A DNA stretch of 64,000 nt from Ferroacidibacillus organovorans (GCF_001642725.1 NZ_LSUQ01000005.1:1-64000), one strand, 5' to 3'; counted from the first letter of the stretch, positions 52,136-62,153 are shown. Translations and numbers: made by a program. The notes: a model not told the origin generated them from the letters alone.

Positions 52136-53501
52136 TGCGCTTGCGCAATTCATCCACCTTCATCCGAACGCTCGCATTCTGTTTGCGGTAAGCGGCGGGC
52201 GCGATTCGATGGTGATGCTGCACGCCGCGATCGCATGCCGTGAAAACCTTGAATTGGAGATCCACGTCGGGCACGTCCATCACGGTTTGCGCGAAGAGAC
52301 GGCAGATCGCGATGCATCGTTTGTGAGAGCATGGTGCGAAAACGCGGGAATTCCGTTTCATTTTTGCCAGGTTGACGCGCCAGAGCGCATGACGCGAACG
52401 GGCGAAGGAGCGGAAGAAGCGGCGCGAGCGCTTCGCTACGATGCGCTACTTGGGATGTGCGCGGTGTATGAACTTCACATGATCGCAACCGCGCACCACG
52501 CGCAGGATCAGACGGAGACAATCCTCCATCACGTCTTTCGTGGGACGGGCATGCGCGGCATGCGCGGTATGAAGCGTGTTTCGGCGCGCGGGGCGCATCT
52601 GATCGTACGGCCGCTGCTTCACGTACGGCCAGATGCGTTGGCGGCATACCAACGCGCGTGGTCAGTGCCTTTTGTCCATGATGAGACGAACGATTCTCAT
52701 GAATATCGGAGAAATCGTATTCGGCACACGATCCTCCCGCTGTTGCGCGCGGAGTTTGGCGACCATCTCGATGAAACGGTAGGACGAATGGCCGAAGTTG
52801 TGCGTGAAGAAGATGACGTCTTACAGCAAATGGCACAGTCGATCGCGCGCCAGTGCGTGGTGCCTTCTGATGAAGTTGTTACGATCGTGAAACAAACGCT
52901 TTTAAGTCATCACGTCGCTTTACAACGGCGAGTGGTTAAACTAGTATTAGAACGTTTACTGCCGTTTGAATCGTGGGAATATCGTGATGTCGAACGAATT
53001 CGCGAGCTTGCGGCAGGCGGTGAAGTGGGACGACAAGAATTGTCGCGCGAGTGGCATTTATCGGCGACAAGCCGCTTGGTGCGACTGGAGCGGCGCGTGG
53101 ACGTCTCGCACTGTGAGTTTGCACCGCAACATCTTGCGCAGGGCACTCGCTTGCGTTTTTCTTGGTTTCGCCTCGCGGTTTCACCCGGGGCAAACGCGTC
53201 GAAAAATGTGTGGCATATGCGGTTTGCAGCGCTTGGTGAGTTGATGCTCCGTCCTTGGCAATCTGGAGATCGGATTCAGGTGCACGCATCGCGTGAGCGA
53301 CTCGTGTCGGATTTGTTCAATACATATCGCGTGCCTGCGTCACTGCGCCGACTTTACCCCGTCTTCGTGTATCGCGGGCGCATTCTTTGGGTTCCGGGAC
53401 TCACCGATCCGCCTGAAGGTGGATTGCAAAAATTGGGCGAAATGGTGTACACCATTTCTGTGCACCCTATCTTTTCACACAATTCGACAGAACGAATGTA
53501 G
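52119..53501 (+). CDS. tilS: tRNA(Ile)-lysidine synthase
   Basis: Converts the wobble C of tRNA-Ile(CAU) to lysidine so that it reads AUA. The 460-residue protein has the N-type ATP PP-loop SGGRDS (residues 25-30), the HVHHGLR segment, TAHHAQDQTET and the C-terminal TilS domain (LRPWQSGDRI). TTG 52119 with GGGGGTGG upstream gives the N-terminus; an upstream TTG at 52089 is possible. Precedes hpt as in B. subtilis. Confidence 0.95.
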   Translation: MDPVTDALAQFIHLHPNARILFAVSGGRDSMVMLHAAIACRENLELEIHVGHVHHGLREETADRDASFVRAWCENAGIPFHFCQVDAPERMTRTGEGAEEAARALRYDALLGMCAVYELHMIATAHHAQDQTETILHHVFRGTGMRGMRGMKRVSARGAHLIVRPLLHVRPDALAAYQRAWSVPFVHDETNDSHEYRRNRIRHTILPLLRAEFGDHLDETVGRMAEVVREEDDVLQQMAQSIARQCVVPSDEVVTIVKQTLLSHHVALQRRVVKLVLERLLPFESWEYRDVERIRELAAGGEVGRQELSREWHLSATSRLVRLERRVDVSHCEFAPQHLAQGTRLRFSWFRLAVSPGANASKNVWHMRFAALGELMLRPWQSGDRIQVHASRERLVSDLFNTYRVPASLRRLYPVFVYRGRILWVPGLTDPPEGGLQKLGEMVYTISVHPIFSHNSTERM

Positions 53502-53539
53502 GCATTGTGTGCAGGACACCATGGCGTGAAGGAGTCAAG

Positions 53540-54091
53540 ATGTTGCATCCAGATATAGAATCGATTCTCTGTTCGAGAGAACAAATTGACCATCGCGTTC
53601 AGGAGATGGCAAAGGAAATTTCATCCATCCAAACAGAACAGCCGCTCATCGTCGTCGGCGTTCTCAAAGGCGCATTTTTGTTTATGGCAGACCTTGTACG
53701 GAACCTGACGCTGCCACTTGAGATGGATTTTATCGCCACATCGAGCTATGGCGCATCCACCAAATCGTCTGGCGTCGTCCAAATTTTAAAGGATCTTGAG
53801 CGACCCGTGGAGGGACGTGATGTCCTGCTGGTGGAGGACATCGTCGATAGTGGGTTGACCCTCAGTTATCTGCGGGATTCCCTCTTGCGGCGCGGCGCCA
53901 ACTCGGTGCGCATTGCGTCCGCGTTTGACAAACCGAGCGGACGAACCGTTAAAATATCGCCAGATTTTGCGGGATTCACCGTTCCCGGACACTTTTTGGT
54001 CGGTTATGGGTTAGACTATGCGGAGCGTTATCGCGAACTGCCGTATGTCGGCGTGTTAAAACCCTCAGTTTATGCGGGCGCGCAAGATTGA
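53540..54091 (+). CDS. hpt: Hypoxanthine phosphoribosyltransferase
   Basis: Salvages hypoxanthine (and guanine) to IMP or GMP using PRPP. The 183-residue protein has the PRPP site VLLVEDIVDSGLTL, the flexible loop region SSYGASTKSSG and the VGYGLDYAERYRELPYVGVLKP end. ATG 53540 is chosen because AAGGAG lies upstream; the frame begins at 53507. It lies 38 bases after tilS and about 100 before ftsH. Confidence 0.97.
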   Translation: MLHPDIESILCSREQIDHRVQEMAKEISSIQTEQPLIVVGVLKGAFLFMADLVRNLTLPLEMDFIATSSYGASTKSSGVVQILKDLERPVEGRDVLLVEDIVDSGLTLSYLRDSLLRRGANSVRIASAFDKPSGRTVKISPDFAGFTVPGHFLVGYGLDYAERYRELPYVGVLKPSVYAGAQD

Positions 54092-54150
54092 TTGCTTCAC
54101 GCGTAAAAACTCGGGAACGCTTGAGGCTCGTGCCATTTTCTTCCGCGTTG

Positions 54151-54159
54151 TGTTACAAT
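54151..54159 (+). promoter_or_regulatory. Extended -10 promoter of ftsH
   Basis: TG-T-TACAAT (54151-54159) lies 30 bases before the ftsH start; no good -35 is visible. Confidence 0.4.
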
Positions 54160-54189
54160 ATCTGAGCCTTGACCGAGAGGAGGTAGGGA

Positions 54190-56073
54190 ATGAGACGTTT
54201 CTATCAGAGTGCGATTTTTTATCTACTCATTCTACTTATCATCATTGGTGTGCTCCAGTTTCTGGTGCCTGGATCGAGTTCGAGCCAGCCGCTTTCATGG
54301 AGTCAATTTAGAACCGCCATGCAAAACCATGAGATTCAATCGCTTCAGGTCACGGCGGATGGGACAACGCTTCAACTTCAGGGCCAGTTTGTGAATAAAA
54401 CGCAATTCACCTCTCGGGCACTCTATTCAGAAGCGCTTGTGAACCAGTTGAGCAGCTTGCCTGCGGATGTGACGATTTATCCCCAACCCAAGGAATCGTC
54501 ATGGCTAACGTTCTTGAGCACGATTGTTCCGTTTCTCTTGTTTTTTGTGTTGTTCTTTTTCCTTTTCAATCAGGGACAAGGCGGCGGCAATCGCGTCATG
54601 AATTTTGGCAAGAGCCGAGCGCGTCTCTACACGGAAGAAAAGAAACGCGTCACGTTTGAAGATGTAGCGGGCGCAGATGAAGAAAAAACAGAGCTTGTCG
54701 AAGTTGTGGAATTTCTAAAAGACCCGCGACGTTTCTCTGCCGTTGGTGCGCGCATCCCGAAAGGCGTACTGCTCGTCGGACCGCCTGGCACAGGTAAGAC
54801 GCTGCTTGCGCGAGCGGTGGCAGGCGAGGCGGGTGTGCCGTTCTTTAGCATAAGCGGTTCCGACTTCGTCGAGATGTTTGTCGGTGTCGGTGCATCGCGC
54901 GTGCGTGATTTGTTTGAACAGGCGAAAAAGAATTCGCCGTGCATCATTTTTATCGATGAGATTGACGCGGTAGGACGGCAGCGCGGCGCAGGGCTCGGCG
55001 GTGGACATGATGAGCGTGAGCAGACCTTGAACCAATTGCTCGTCGAGATGGACGGGTTTGGCGCGAATGAAGGAATCATCATCGTCGCCGCCACCAATCG
55101 TCCAGACATTCTCGATCCAGCGCTCTTGCGGCCAGGACGCTTTGACCGACAGATCACCGTCGATCGACCGGACGTGCGCGGACGCGAGCAGATTCTTAAA
55201 GTTCACTCGCGAAACAAGCCGATTTCAAAAGATATCAACCTTGAAGTGATCGCCAAACGGACGCCCGGCTTTACAGGTGCAGACCTCGAGAATGTGCTCA
55301 ACGAAGCGGCACTGCTCACAGCCCGCCGAAACAAGCCGGTGATCGAGATGAATGAGCTTGATGATGCGATTGACCGCGTGATCGCTGGCCCGGAAAAGCG
55401 CAGCAAGGTGATCAGCGACCGCGAGAAGCGCCTCGTGGCGTTCCACGAAGGTGGGCATGCAGTGTGTGGCTACTACCTGAAGACTGGGAATATCGTTCAC
55501 AAGGTGACGATCATTCCGCGCGGAATGGCAGGAGGCTATACCGTAAGTTTGCCGAAAGAAGAGCGCAGTTACATGACGCGTGAAGACATTATGGAGCGCG
55601 TGATCGAACTCCTGGGTGGACGTGTCGCTGAAGAGATTGTACTTGGCGAAATCAGCACGGGCGCTTCCAACGACCTTGAACGCATTACCGATATTGTTCG
55701 CCGGATGATCATGGAGTTTGGCATGAGTACCCGCTTGGGACCCATGCAGTTCGGACATCGCCAAGGACAGGTATTTCTCGGACGTGATATCGGGTCAGAG
55801 CAGAACTACAGTGACGCGATTGCGTACGAAATTGACAAGGAGATGCGCTCCGTCATTGACGAGTGCTATGAACGGACGCGCGCGCTGCTCACAGAACATC
55901 GCGACAAATTGGATCTGGTCGCCACGACCCTGCTTGAGATCGAAACGCTTGACGGTGAACAGATTCGCCAGTTGATGGAGTATGGGCGGCTCGTTGAACA
56001 GGATGACGGTCCGAAGGTGACCATCAATGGGCGGAACGCCTTTGGTGACGGTCCAACTCCCACGTTGACCTGA
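54190..56073 (+). CDS. ftsH: ATP-dependent zinc metalloprotease FtsH
   Basis: A 627-residue hexameric membrane AAA protease that degrades membrane and regulatory proteins. Two spans (about residues 4-24 and 104-125) flank an extracellular domain. Walker A GPPGTGKT is at 197-204, Walker B is [10 protein letters not shown], the SRH follows, and the zinc motif HEGGH is at 419-423. AGGAGGTAGGG precedes ATG 54190. Confidence 0.98.
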   Translation: MRRFYQSAIFYLLILLIIIGVLQFLVPGSSSSQPLSWSQFRTAMQNHEIQSLQVTADGTTLQLQGQFVNKTQFTSRALYSEALVNQLSSLPADVTIYPQPKESSWLTFLSTIVPFLLFFVLFFFLFNQGQGGGNRVMNFGKSRARLYTEEKKRVTFEDVAGADEEKTELVEVVEFLKDPRRFSAVGARIPKGVLLVGPPGTGKTLLARAVAGEAGVPFFSISGSDFVEMFVGVGASRVRDLFEQAKKNSPCIIFIDEIDAVGRQRGAGLGGGHDEREQTLNQLLVEMDGFGANEGIIIVAATNRPDILDPALLRPGRFDRQITVDRPDVRGREQILKVHSRNKPISKDINLEVIAKRTPGFTGADLENVLNEAALLTARRNKPVIEMNELDDAIDRVIAGPEKRSKVISDREKRLVAFHEGGHAVCGYYLKTGNIVHKVTIIPRGMAGGYTVSLPKEERSYMTREDIMERVIELLGGRVAEEIVLGEISTGASNDLERITDIVRRMIMEFGMSTRLGPMQFGHRQGQVFLGRDIGSEQNYSDAIAYEIDKEMRSVIDECYERTRALLTEHRDKLDLVATTLLEIETLDGEQIRQLMEYGRLVEQDDGPKVTINGRNAFGDGPTPTLT

Positions 56074-56095
56074 TGGCTAGAACAGAGTAAGAATG

Positions 56096-56121
56096 CCGGG
56101 TGCCTCTTGAGGCACCCGGTT
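56096..56121 (+). terminator. Hairpin after ftsH
   Basis: Perfect 11-bp stem CCGGGTGCCTC (56096-56106) / GAGGCACCCGG (56109-56119), but with almost no T tract, so termination is likely partial. Confidence 0.6.
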
Positions 56122-56161
56122 CGCTATGGGTGAGCGTTTAAATCTAGAATCAAAAATTGGG

Positions 56162-56959
56162 GTGAGCGCACTGTTACTTGTGATTGATGTTGGGAATACA
56201 AACATTGTTGTAGGCGTCTATCGCGAGGAGGTGCTGGAACACCATTGGCGCCTGCGCACATTGCGCGATGAGACAGAGGATGAAATTGGATTACATATCA
56301 AATCGCTTTTGGCGGACGGCGGATTGCGTTTGGACGACATTGACGATGTGATCATCTCATCCGTCGTACCGCCGCTTATGCCTGCGTTTGAGCGAATGTG
56401 TCAGCGTTATTTTGGTCAACCTCCCATGATTGTGTCGGCCGATCTCGTACCGTCTCTACCCATACTGTATGATACACCGCGCGATGTTGGCGCGGACCGC
56501 CTGGTTGACGCTGTCGCGGCGATCGAGGAGTACGGCTATCCGCTCATCATTGTGGACCTTGGAACAGCAAACACGTTTAGTGTCATCGATGAAAAAGGTC
56601 AGTATCTCGGTGGAGTCATCATGCCGGGCATACAAATCTCGACAGAGGCGCTGTTTCAACGCGCAGCTAAACTGCCGCGCATCGAACTGGTGAAACCACC
56701 TTCCGTGATCGGGCAGAATACGGTGCACGCCATGCAATCCGGCATGATTTTCGGGAGCATCGGACAAGTGGACGGAATCATCAAACGCATCCGCGAAGAA
56801 TTGCCTCTTCCTTATCGCGTCGTGGCGACAGGCGGTATTTCTGAGCTTGTCTGTTCAGAGTCAGAATGGATTGACGTTGTGGATCCATTGCTCACGCTAA
56901 AGGGCCTTCGTCATATTTGGAAAATGAATTCTGGTAATAATCGCGAGGGAGAGAAATGA
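56162..56959 (+). CDS. coaX: Type III pantothenate kinase
   Basis: Phosphorylates pantothenate, the first step of coenzyme A synthesis. The ASKHA-fold protein has the phosphate motif LLLVIDVGNTNIVVG, VGADRLVDAVAA and IIVDLGTANTF. The start is unclear: GTG 56162 gives a near-family N-terminus (265 aa) but lacks a good ribosome site; ATG 56126 adds 12 atypical residues. The stop overlaps the hslO start. Confidence 0.93.
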   Translation: MSALLLVIDVGNTNIVVGVYREEVLEHHWRLRTLRDETEDEIGLHIKSLLADGGLRLDDIDDVIISSVVPPLMPAFERMCQRYFGQPPMIVSADLVPSLPILYDTPRDVGADRLVDAVAAIEEYGYPLIIVDLGTANTFSVIDEKGQYLGGVIMPGIQISTEALFQRAAKLPRIELVKPPSVIGQNTVHAMQSGMIFGSIGQVDGIIKRIREELPLPYRVVATGGISELVCSESEWIDVVDPLLTLKGLRHIWKMNSGNNREGEK

Positions 56960-57843
56960 TGACGGACGATTATGTGGCGACAGGAACAACGCGTAGCGGT
57001 CATATTGTCGGCTATGCGGCGCGCAGTACAAGTCTTGTGCGAACGCTTCAAGTGCGACACAACACTTGGCCTGTTGCGTCGGCGGCGCTTGGGCGCGTTG
57101 CGACGATGGGCGCGATCATGACGGTGGGGCTCAAGCGAGACGACCACCAGGTGACGATTCAGGTGCGCGGGGATGGACCATTGGGCAATATCCTCGTCGT
57201 TGCAACGGGGCGCGGCGACGTTCGCGGGATGGTGGACGAACCGCGCGTTGAATTAGAACTGAACGCCTTTGGCAAATTGAATGTCGGGATGGCAGTCGGT
57301 CGCGAGGGTTCGCTCTATGTGACAAAGGATCTCGGATTAAAAGAGCCTTATCGTGGATCAGTCCCACTTGTATCTGGCGAGATTGGTGAAGATTTTACGT
57401 ATTACTATGCTGTGTCTGAGCAAACCCCTTCTGCGGTATCGGTGGGCGTACTCGTCGACCGCGATTATACGGTGATCTCAGCGGGCGGCATTTTAGTACA
57501 AGCCTTGCCGGACGCGGAAGAAGATGAACTGCGCGCGCTCGAAGACGCGATGGCGCGTATGCCGAATGTGAGCAGTCTCATTCGCGATGGCGCAACGCCG
57601 GAAGACCTCTTGAAGATGGCGTGCGGATCAGATTTGCAGGTGCTTGATCAAAAACCGATTCAATTTCAGTGTACGTGTAGCAAAGAGCGATTGAGTCGCG
57701 TGCTTCTTTCGCTTGGACGAGAAGAGCTCAAGAAGTTGGCGGTTGAGCAAGATTCGACTGAACTGGTCTGCCACTTCTGTGTGACTGCGTATCATTTTTC
57801 ACGAGAAGAAATTGTGTCGCTGCACGAACTTGCGAAATACTGA
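56956..57843 (+). CDS. hslO: Hsp33 redox-regulated chaperone
   Basis: A 295-residue holdase that is activated by oxidation. The C-terminal zinc switch is present: a CxC pair (about 239 and 241, in CTCSKERL) and a CxxC pair (about 272 and 275, in CHFC). ATG 56956 overlaps the coaX stop, with GAGGGAGAG upstream; a second ATG follows directly. Same order (ftsH-coaX-hslO-cysK) as in B. subtilis, without the intervening yacD. Confidence 0.96.
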   Translation: MMTDDYVATGTTRSGHIVGYAARSTSLVRTLQVRHNTWPVASAALGRVATMGAIMTVGLKRDDHQVTIQVRGDGPLGNILVVATGRGDVRGMVDEPRVELELNAFGKLNVGMAVGREGSLYVTKDLGLKEPYRGSVPLVSGEIGEDFTYYYAVSEQTPSAVSVGVLVDRDYTVISAGGILVQALPDAEEDELRALEDAMARMPNVSSLIRDGATPEDLLKMACGSDLQVLDQKPIQFQCTCSKERLSRVLLSLGREELKKLAVEQDSTELVCHFCVTAYHFSREEIVSLHELAKY

Positions 57844-57857
57844 TCGGTAAAGTCGGA

Positions 57858-57886
57858 TTGACGCGCCCCTGTCTGCATTGTACAGT
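57858..57886 (+). promoter_or_regulatory. Promoter of cysK
   Basis: TTGACG (57858-57863), 17-base spacer, TACAGT (57881-57886), in the hslO-cysK gap. Confidence 0.6.
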
Positions 57887-57907
57887 TAGAAAGAACGTTA
57901 AAAGTGA

Positions 57908-57940
57908 CTTTGATTGCGCATGGTTGCGCAAATATCAAAG
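57908..57940 (+). repeat. Leader hairpin just before cysK
   Basis: CTTTGAT-TGCGCA (57908-57920) pairs with TGCGCA (57925-57930) and ATCAAAG (57934-57940), separated by a three-base bulge. It lies directly before the GGAGGG ribosome site, where it could affect translation. Confidence 0.6.
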
Positions 57941-57958
57941 GTGTGGAGGGAACGCATT

Positions 57959-58885
57959 GTGAATACGGAGGATCGCGTCACATCCCTAATTGGTAAGACA
58001 CCCGCAGTAAAGTTGCGCACACTCGTACCCGCAGAGGCGGCAGATGTGTATGTGAAACTCGAATGGTTTAATCCGGGGGGAAGTGTGAAAGACCGGATTG
58101 CTCTCGCGATGGTGGAAGATGCAGAACGTTCAGGGAAACTGCGCGCAGGGGATACGATCGTTGAACCGACGAGCGGCAATACAGGGATTGGTTTGGCCAT
58201 GGTGGCGGCGGCCAAAGGGTACAAGGCGATTCTTGTCATGCCGGACACGATGAGCGTGGAGCGTCGCAGCCTGCTTCGCGCATATGGGGCGGAAGTGGTT
58301 TTGACACCAGGCGCGCAAGGGATGCGCGGAGCGATTGCGAAAGCGGAAGAGATTGCGGCAACGGATTCGGAAAAATTCTTTATCCCTCAGCAGTTCGACA
58401 ATCCTGCCAACTCCCGCGTTCATGAAGAGACGACGGGTCCTGAGATCGTCGAACAAATGGGCGGACAGTTGGATGCGTTTATCGCAGGTGTCGGCACAGG
58501 CGGCACAGTGACTGGCGTGGGGCGCGTGTTGAAACGTGAAATTCCAAACTGTAAAATCATTGCGGTTGAACCGACAGACTCCCCCGTGCTTTCTGGAGGG
58601 AATCCAGGGCCTCATAAAATTCAGGGGATTGGAGCGGGTTTCATTCCGTCCATTCTTGATGTAAAATTACTCGACCGCGTGATTCAGGTACGCAATGAAG
58701 ACGCGTTTGAAATGGCGCGCGCTGCGGCGAAGCAAGAGGGCATTCTCGTTGGAATCAGTACAGGGGCGGCGATTTTTGCTTCGATCCAAGTCGCCAAAGA
58801 ACTGGGGCGAGGAAAACGCGTTTTAACCGTTTCGCCTTCGAACGGCGAACGATATCTGAGTACGGCATTATTTCAATTTGACTGA
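57959..58885 (+). CDS. cysK: Cysteine synthase A
   Basis: Makes cysteine from O-acetylserine and sulfide with PLP. The 308-residue protein carries the PLP lysine K44 in GGSVKDR, the TSGNTGIGL phosphate loop and [16 protein letters not shown] 57959 follows GGAGGG. In B. subtilis CysK also serves as the partner of the regulator CymR. Confidence 0.97.
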   Translation: MNTEDRVTSLIGKTPAVKLRTLVPAEAADVYVKLEWFNPGGSVKDRIALAMVEDAERSGKLRAGDTIVEPTSGNTGIGLAMVAAAKGYKAILVMPDTMSVERRSLLRAYGAEVVLTPGAQGMRGAIAKAEEIAATDSEKFFIPQQFDNPANSRVHEETTGPEIVEQMGGQLDAFIAGVGTGGTVTGVGRVLKREIPNCKIIAVEPTDSPVLSGGNPGPHKIQGIGAGFIPSILDVKLLDRVIQVRNEDAFEMARAAAKQEGILVGISTGAAIFASIQVAKELGRGKRVLTVSPSNGERYLSTALFQFD

Positions 58886-58901
58886 GTAAGGAGGGGAGAC
58901 G

Positions 58902-59735
58902 TTGAAACTTACCATGCGACCGCGTGAGCGACGCTCGATCCTTACGTCTCTGGGACAGCGTACGCTTGTCATGGGGATTCTCAACGTCACTCCTGATTCA
59001 TTCTCGGACGGGGGGCACTATATCGATCCCGCTCGCGCGATTGAGCATGCGCTCGATATGGTGGCGCTGGGCGCAGATTTGATCGATCTAGGGGCAGAGT
59101 CGACGCGTCCTGGCCATGCGCCTCTCAGCGCTGATGAAGAGTGGCGGCGGATCGAGACGATTCTCGAACCGTTGCGTGAAGCGATTGATGTACCGATTTC
59201 GATTGATACGTATAAAGGTGAAGTGGCAAGCAAGGCGCTTGCCGCCGGGATTGATCTGGTGAATGACGTCTGGGGCGGGAAACGCGACGAAGGAACGCTT
59301 CTCGCGGCCGCAGCGTACGACGCGCCGCTGATCTTGATGCATAATTCAACGGATGAACCGGAATTGCGAGGGGACGTCGTGGAGATCGTTTGTGAGGCAT
59401 TGCAGACGCTTGTTGATCAGGCGATCCAGGCGGGCGTTTCGCGGGATAAGATCATCCTTGATCCGGGGATCGGATTTGGGAAGACGATGCAGCAAAATTT
59501 GCGTCTGATCAATGAGACGAATGCGATCAAGCGATTGGGGTATCCTGTTTTAGTTGGCACGTCTCGCAAATCGGTGATCGGCCATGTGTTGAATTTGCCC
59601 GTTCAAGAACGTGTCGAAGGAACAGCGGCTACGGTTGCACTGGCGATTGCGCGTGGTGCCGATATCGTTCGCGTGCATGATGTGGGAGCGATGGCGCGCG
59701 TTGTGCGTATGACGGATGCGATGGTGCGGGCATAA
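58902..59735 (+). CDS. folP: Dihydropteroate synthase
   Basis: Joins p-aminobenzoate to dihydropterin pyrophosphate in folate synthesis. The 277-residue TIM-barrel protein has MGILNVTPDSFSDGG, DLGAESTRPG, IDTYKGEVA and DPGIGFGKT. TTG 58902 follows GGAGGGGAG; ATG 58914 is possible. It directly follows cysK and overlaps folK by one base. Confidence 0.97.
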   Translation: MKLTMRPRERRSILTSLGQRTLVMGILNVTPDSFSDGGHYIDPARAIEHALDMVALGADLIDLGAESTRPGHAPLSADEEWRRIETILEPLREAIDVPISIDTYKGEVASKALAAGIDLVNDVWGGKRDEGTLLAAAAYDAPLILMHNSTDEPELRGDVVEIVCEALQTLVDQAIQAGVSRDKIILDPGIGFGKTMQQNLRLINETNAIKRLGYPVLVGTSRKSVIGHVLNLPVQERVEGTAATVALAIARGADIVRVHDVGAMARVVRMTDAMVRA

Positions 59736-60244
59736 TGTATCGCGACTATCTGGTCTCGCTTGGTTCAAACGTGGGGAAGAGGGAAGATCATTTAACACAG
59801 GCGGTCAAACACCTCTCGCATATGCCAGGAACGCGTGTGCGAGAGGTTTCCAGCGTGTATGAAACAAATCCGATGGAACTTCTGGATCAACCTCAGTTTC
59901 TCAACGCAGTGGTTCGCTTGGAATCATCGGCCAATCCATATGCCATGTTGCAGTCACTCTTGGAAATTGAACAGGCGATGGGGCGCGTTCGCACTGTGCG
60001 CTATGGGCCGCGCGTGATTGATTTGGACATTTTGCTGTGTGGGGAAACGGTGATTGTCGACCCACCAGAACTGATGATCCCCCATGAACACCTGGTCAAG
60101 CGTGCGTTTGTCCTGGTGCCGCTCGAAGAACTCGTCCCCGAGGCGGTGCATCCGCTAACGGGTCAAACCATTCACGCCCTGTGTTCGACTGTGGACGGAC
60201 GCGACGGTGTGCGACGGGCTTGTGCGCTGGGATTTTGGGGTTGA
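59735..60244 (+). CDS. folK: 6-hydroxymethyl-7,8-dihydropterin pyrophosphokinase
   Basis: Transfers pyrophosphate from ATP to hydroxymethyl-dihydropterin, giving the FolP substrate. The 169-residue protein shows LVSLGSNVGKRE, NPMELLDQPQFLNAV and YGPRVIDLDILL. Its ATG overlaps the folP stop. folB, usual between these two genes, is absent here. Confidence 0.96.
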   Translation: MYRDYLVSLGSNVGKREDHLTQAVKHLSHMPGTRVREVSSVYETNPMELLDQPQFLNAVVRLESSANPYAMLQSLLEIEQAMGRVRTVRYGPRVIDLDILLCGETVIVDPPELMIPHEHLVKRAFVLVPLEELVPEAVHPLTGQTIHALCSTVDGRDGVRRACALGFWG

Positions 60245-60326
60245 TACAGAAGTGAGGATCGGGATACAGAGGGCGCGCGATTCGCCTTTCTGCCGATTCG
60301 TTTTTTCTTTTAAGGAGATGGTTTGA

Positions 60327-61334
60327 ATGTCTGCACTTGAATCGCTTCGTAAGCCGCTTCAAATTGGCAACGTGACGCTCGATAATCCGGTGATCTTGGC
60401 GCCGATGGCAGGGGTTTGTAATCCGCCGTTTCGCAATCTGGCAAAGCGACTGGGCGCGGGGATGGTTTGTGCAGAGATGGTCAGTGACAAGGCGCTTGTG
60501 CACAAAAATGAACGCACACAGCATATGTTGACCATCGTGCCGGATGAACATCCTGTCAGTTTGCAATTGGTTGGGTATGATATCGAAACGATGGTCATGG
60601 CGGCGGAGATGGTCGGTAGCGCGACTAACGCGGATATCATTGATATCAATATGGGCTGCCCTGTATTAAAAATCTACAAAAACGGATCGGGTGCCGCACT
60701 CGCGAGGGATCCGAATTATGCGGCAAAGATCGTGGAGGCTGTCGTCAAACGCGTCAATAAGCCGGTTACCGTCAAGTTTCGCAAAGGGTGGGACGATGAG
60801 CATGTGAATGCGGTCGAAGTGGCTAAAGCGGTTGAAGCGGCGGGCGCCCGAGCGGTCACTGTCCACGGTCGAACGGCGCGTCAACTCTATTCCGGGAGAG
60901 CGGATTGGTCGATCATTCGCGAGGTGAAGGAAGCTGTATCGATTCCGGTCGTTGGCAATGGGGATGTGGATTCACCGGATGTTGCGCTGCAAATGCTTCA
61001 AGAGACAGGCTGCGATGCGGTGATGGTGGGTAGGGCTGCGCTTGGTTATCCGTGGATCTTTCGGGAGATCGCACACTTTCTCGAGACGGGGGATAAGCTT
61101 GCTCCCCCCGGTGTGCAGGAGCGAATTGCCGTGGCGATTGAGCATCTTCACTTGCTTGTTGAGGATAAAGGGGAACACACGGGTGTGCGCGAGATGAGAA
61201 AACACGCCGGTTGGTACGTCAAGGGAATCCCTGGTGCCACTGCTTTGCGTGATCGCGTCAACCTCCAGGAAACGATGGCAGGCATGGAGGAAACGTTGTT
61301 GGAGATTCTCGACACATCTCGCGTGATCGCGTGA
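60327..61334 (+). CDS. dusB: tRNA-dihydrouridine synthase
   Basis: A 335-residue FMN enzyme that reduces specific uridines in tRNA. It has the LAPMAGVCNPPFRNL start, the likely catalytic cysteine at about residue 111 in MGCPVLKI and the TVHGRTARQLYSG block. AAGGAGATGG precedes ATG 60327. Follows folK as in B. subtilis. Confidence 0.96.
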   Translation: MSALESLRKPLQIGNVTLDNPVILAPMAGVCNPPFRNLAKRLGAGMVCAEMVSDKALVHKNERTQHMLTIVPDEHPVSLQLVGYDIETMVMAAEMVGSATNADIIDINMGCPVLKIYKNGSGAALARDPNYAAKIVEAVVKRVNKPVTVKFRKGWDDEHVNAVEVAKAVEAAGARAVTVHGRTARQLYSGRADWSIIREVKEAVSIPVVGNGDVDSPDVALQMLQETGCDAVMVGRAALGYPWIFREIAHFLETGDKLAPPGVQERIAVAIEHLHLLVEDKGEHTGVREMRKHAGWYVKGIPGATALRDRVNLQETMAGMEETLLEILDTSRVIA

Positions 61335-61417
61335 CGGTGAGAGGATGGATGAGTGAGTCGAAATTTAACCAGGATTGCATTGCAAGCGATAGATCCTAGA
61401 CATGAGGGAGAGCGCGC

Positions 61418-61561
61418 ATGCGTAGGATGAAAAGGAACCCATTCTGGCGTGTGATGCTGAGTTTGAGTGAAATAGGCCATTATCATCTCGTAAAATGGGG
61501 CATTGAACATTCATTGACACTCCACAGTCCATACCCTATAATTACCGCAGATTCTGAGTGA
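61418..61561 (+). CDS. Possible 47-residue small protein
   Basis: ATG 61418, preceded by GAGGGAGAG, opens a 47-residue frame with a basic N-terminus. The consensus promoter of greA lies inside this frame, which argues that it may not be a real gene. No similarity is recognised. Confidence 0.2.
   Translation: MRRMKRNPFWRVMLSLSEIGHYHLVKWGIEHSLTLHSPYPIITADSE
61514..61542 (+). promoter_or_regulatory. Consensus sigma-A promoter of greA
   Basis: TTGACA (61514-61519), exactly 17 bases, TATAAT (61537-61542): a perfect consensus promoter, expected to be strong. Confidence 0.85.
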
Positions 61562-61669
61562 GAGTGTTTGTGACGCTTTGGCAGATGGAGCAGCGTTTAT
61601 GGCTCATGGGTGCGATGAATTCATTTTATAGGGATTGTTGTGTGGCAGAGGTGCAAAGGAGCGAAACAC

Positions 61670-62146
61670 ATGTCTGAAAAAGAAGTCCTTGTAACACCGG
61701 CTGGATTGAAAAAACTAGAAGATGAACTGGAACAACTAAAGTCAGTCAAACGACGCGAAGTTGCGGAACGAATTAAAGTTGCGATCAGCTATGGGGATAT
61801 CAGCGAGAACTCAGAGTACGAGGACGCGAAGAATGAGCAGGCCTTCGTTGAAGGGCGTATCATTACGCTGGAAAAGATGTTGCGCAATGCGCGCATTATC
61901 CATGACGAAGAGATCGACACGGGCGTTGTGAGCATCGGATCGACGGTAACGCTTCGGGATATTGAGTATAAAGAAGATGTTGAGTATCACATCGTTGGAT
62001 CGGCAGAGTCTGACCCGGCAGAAAACAAGATCTCCAATGAGAGTCCAGTTGGGCGGGCGCTCCTTGGAAAATCGGTCGGGTCGACGGTTGAAGTCACCGT
62101 ACCCGCGGGAACCATTCAGTACGAGGTTCTCGATATTCGGAAGTGA
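61670..62146 (+). CDS. greA: Transcription elongation factor GreA
   Basis: A 158-residue factor that rescues backtracked RNA polymerase by stimulating transcript cleavage. The N-terminal coiled coil carries the acidic tip ([12 protein letters not shown], about residues 43-54), followed by the C-terminal FKBP-like domain ending [20 protein letters not shown] precedes ATG 61670. Confidence 0.97.
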   Translation: MSEKEVLVTPAGLKKLEDELEQLKSVKRREVAERIKVAISYGDISENSEYEDAKNEQAFVEGRIITLEKMLRNARIIHDEEIDTGVVSIGSTVTLRDIEYKEDVEYHIVGSAESDPAENKISNESPVGRALLGKSVGSTVEVTVPAGTIQYEVLDIRK

Positions 62147-62153
62147 CCGTGAG

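Larger units (their letters stand above)
61335..61669 (+). other. 335-base intergenic region before greA
   Basis: Contains the strong greA promoter, a possible small frame at 61418-61561 and a 5' leader of about 120 bases. No structural RNA was recognised. Confidence 0.6.

Noticed and set aside
60265-60316. Terminator after folK
   Set aside because: The T run (TTTTTTCTTTT) lacks a convincing stem directly before it; only a 4-bp GGCG/CGCC pairing is visible further upstream.
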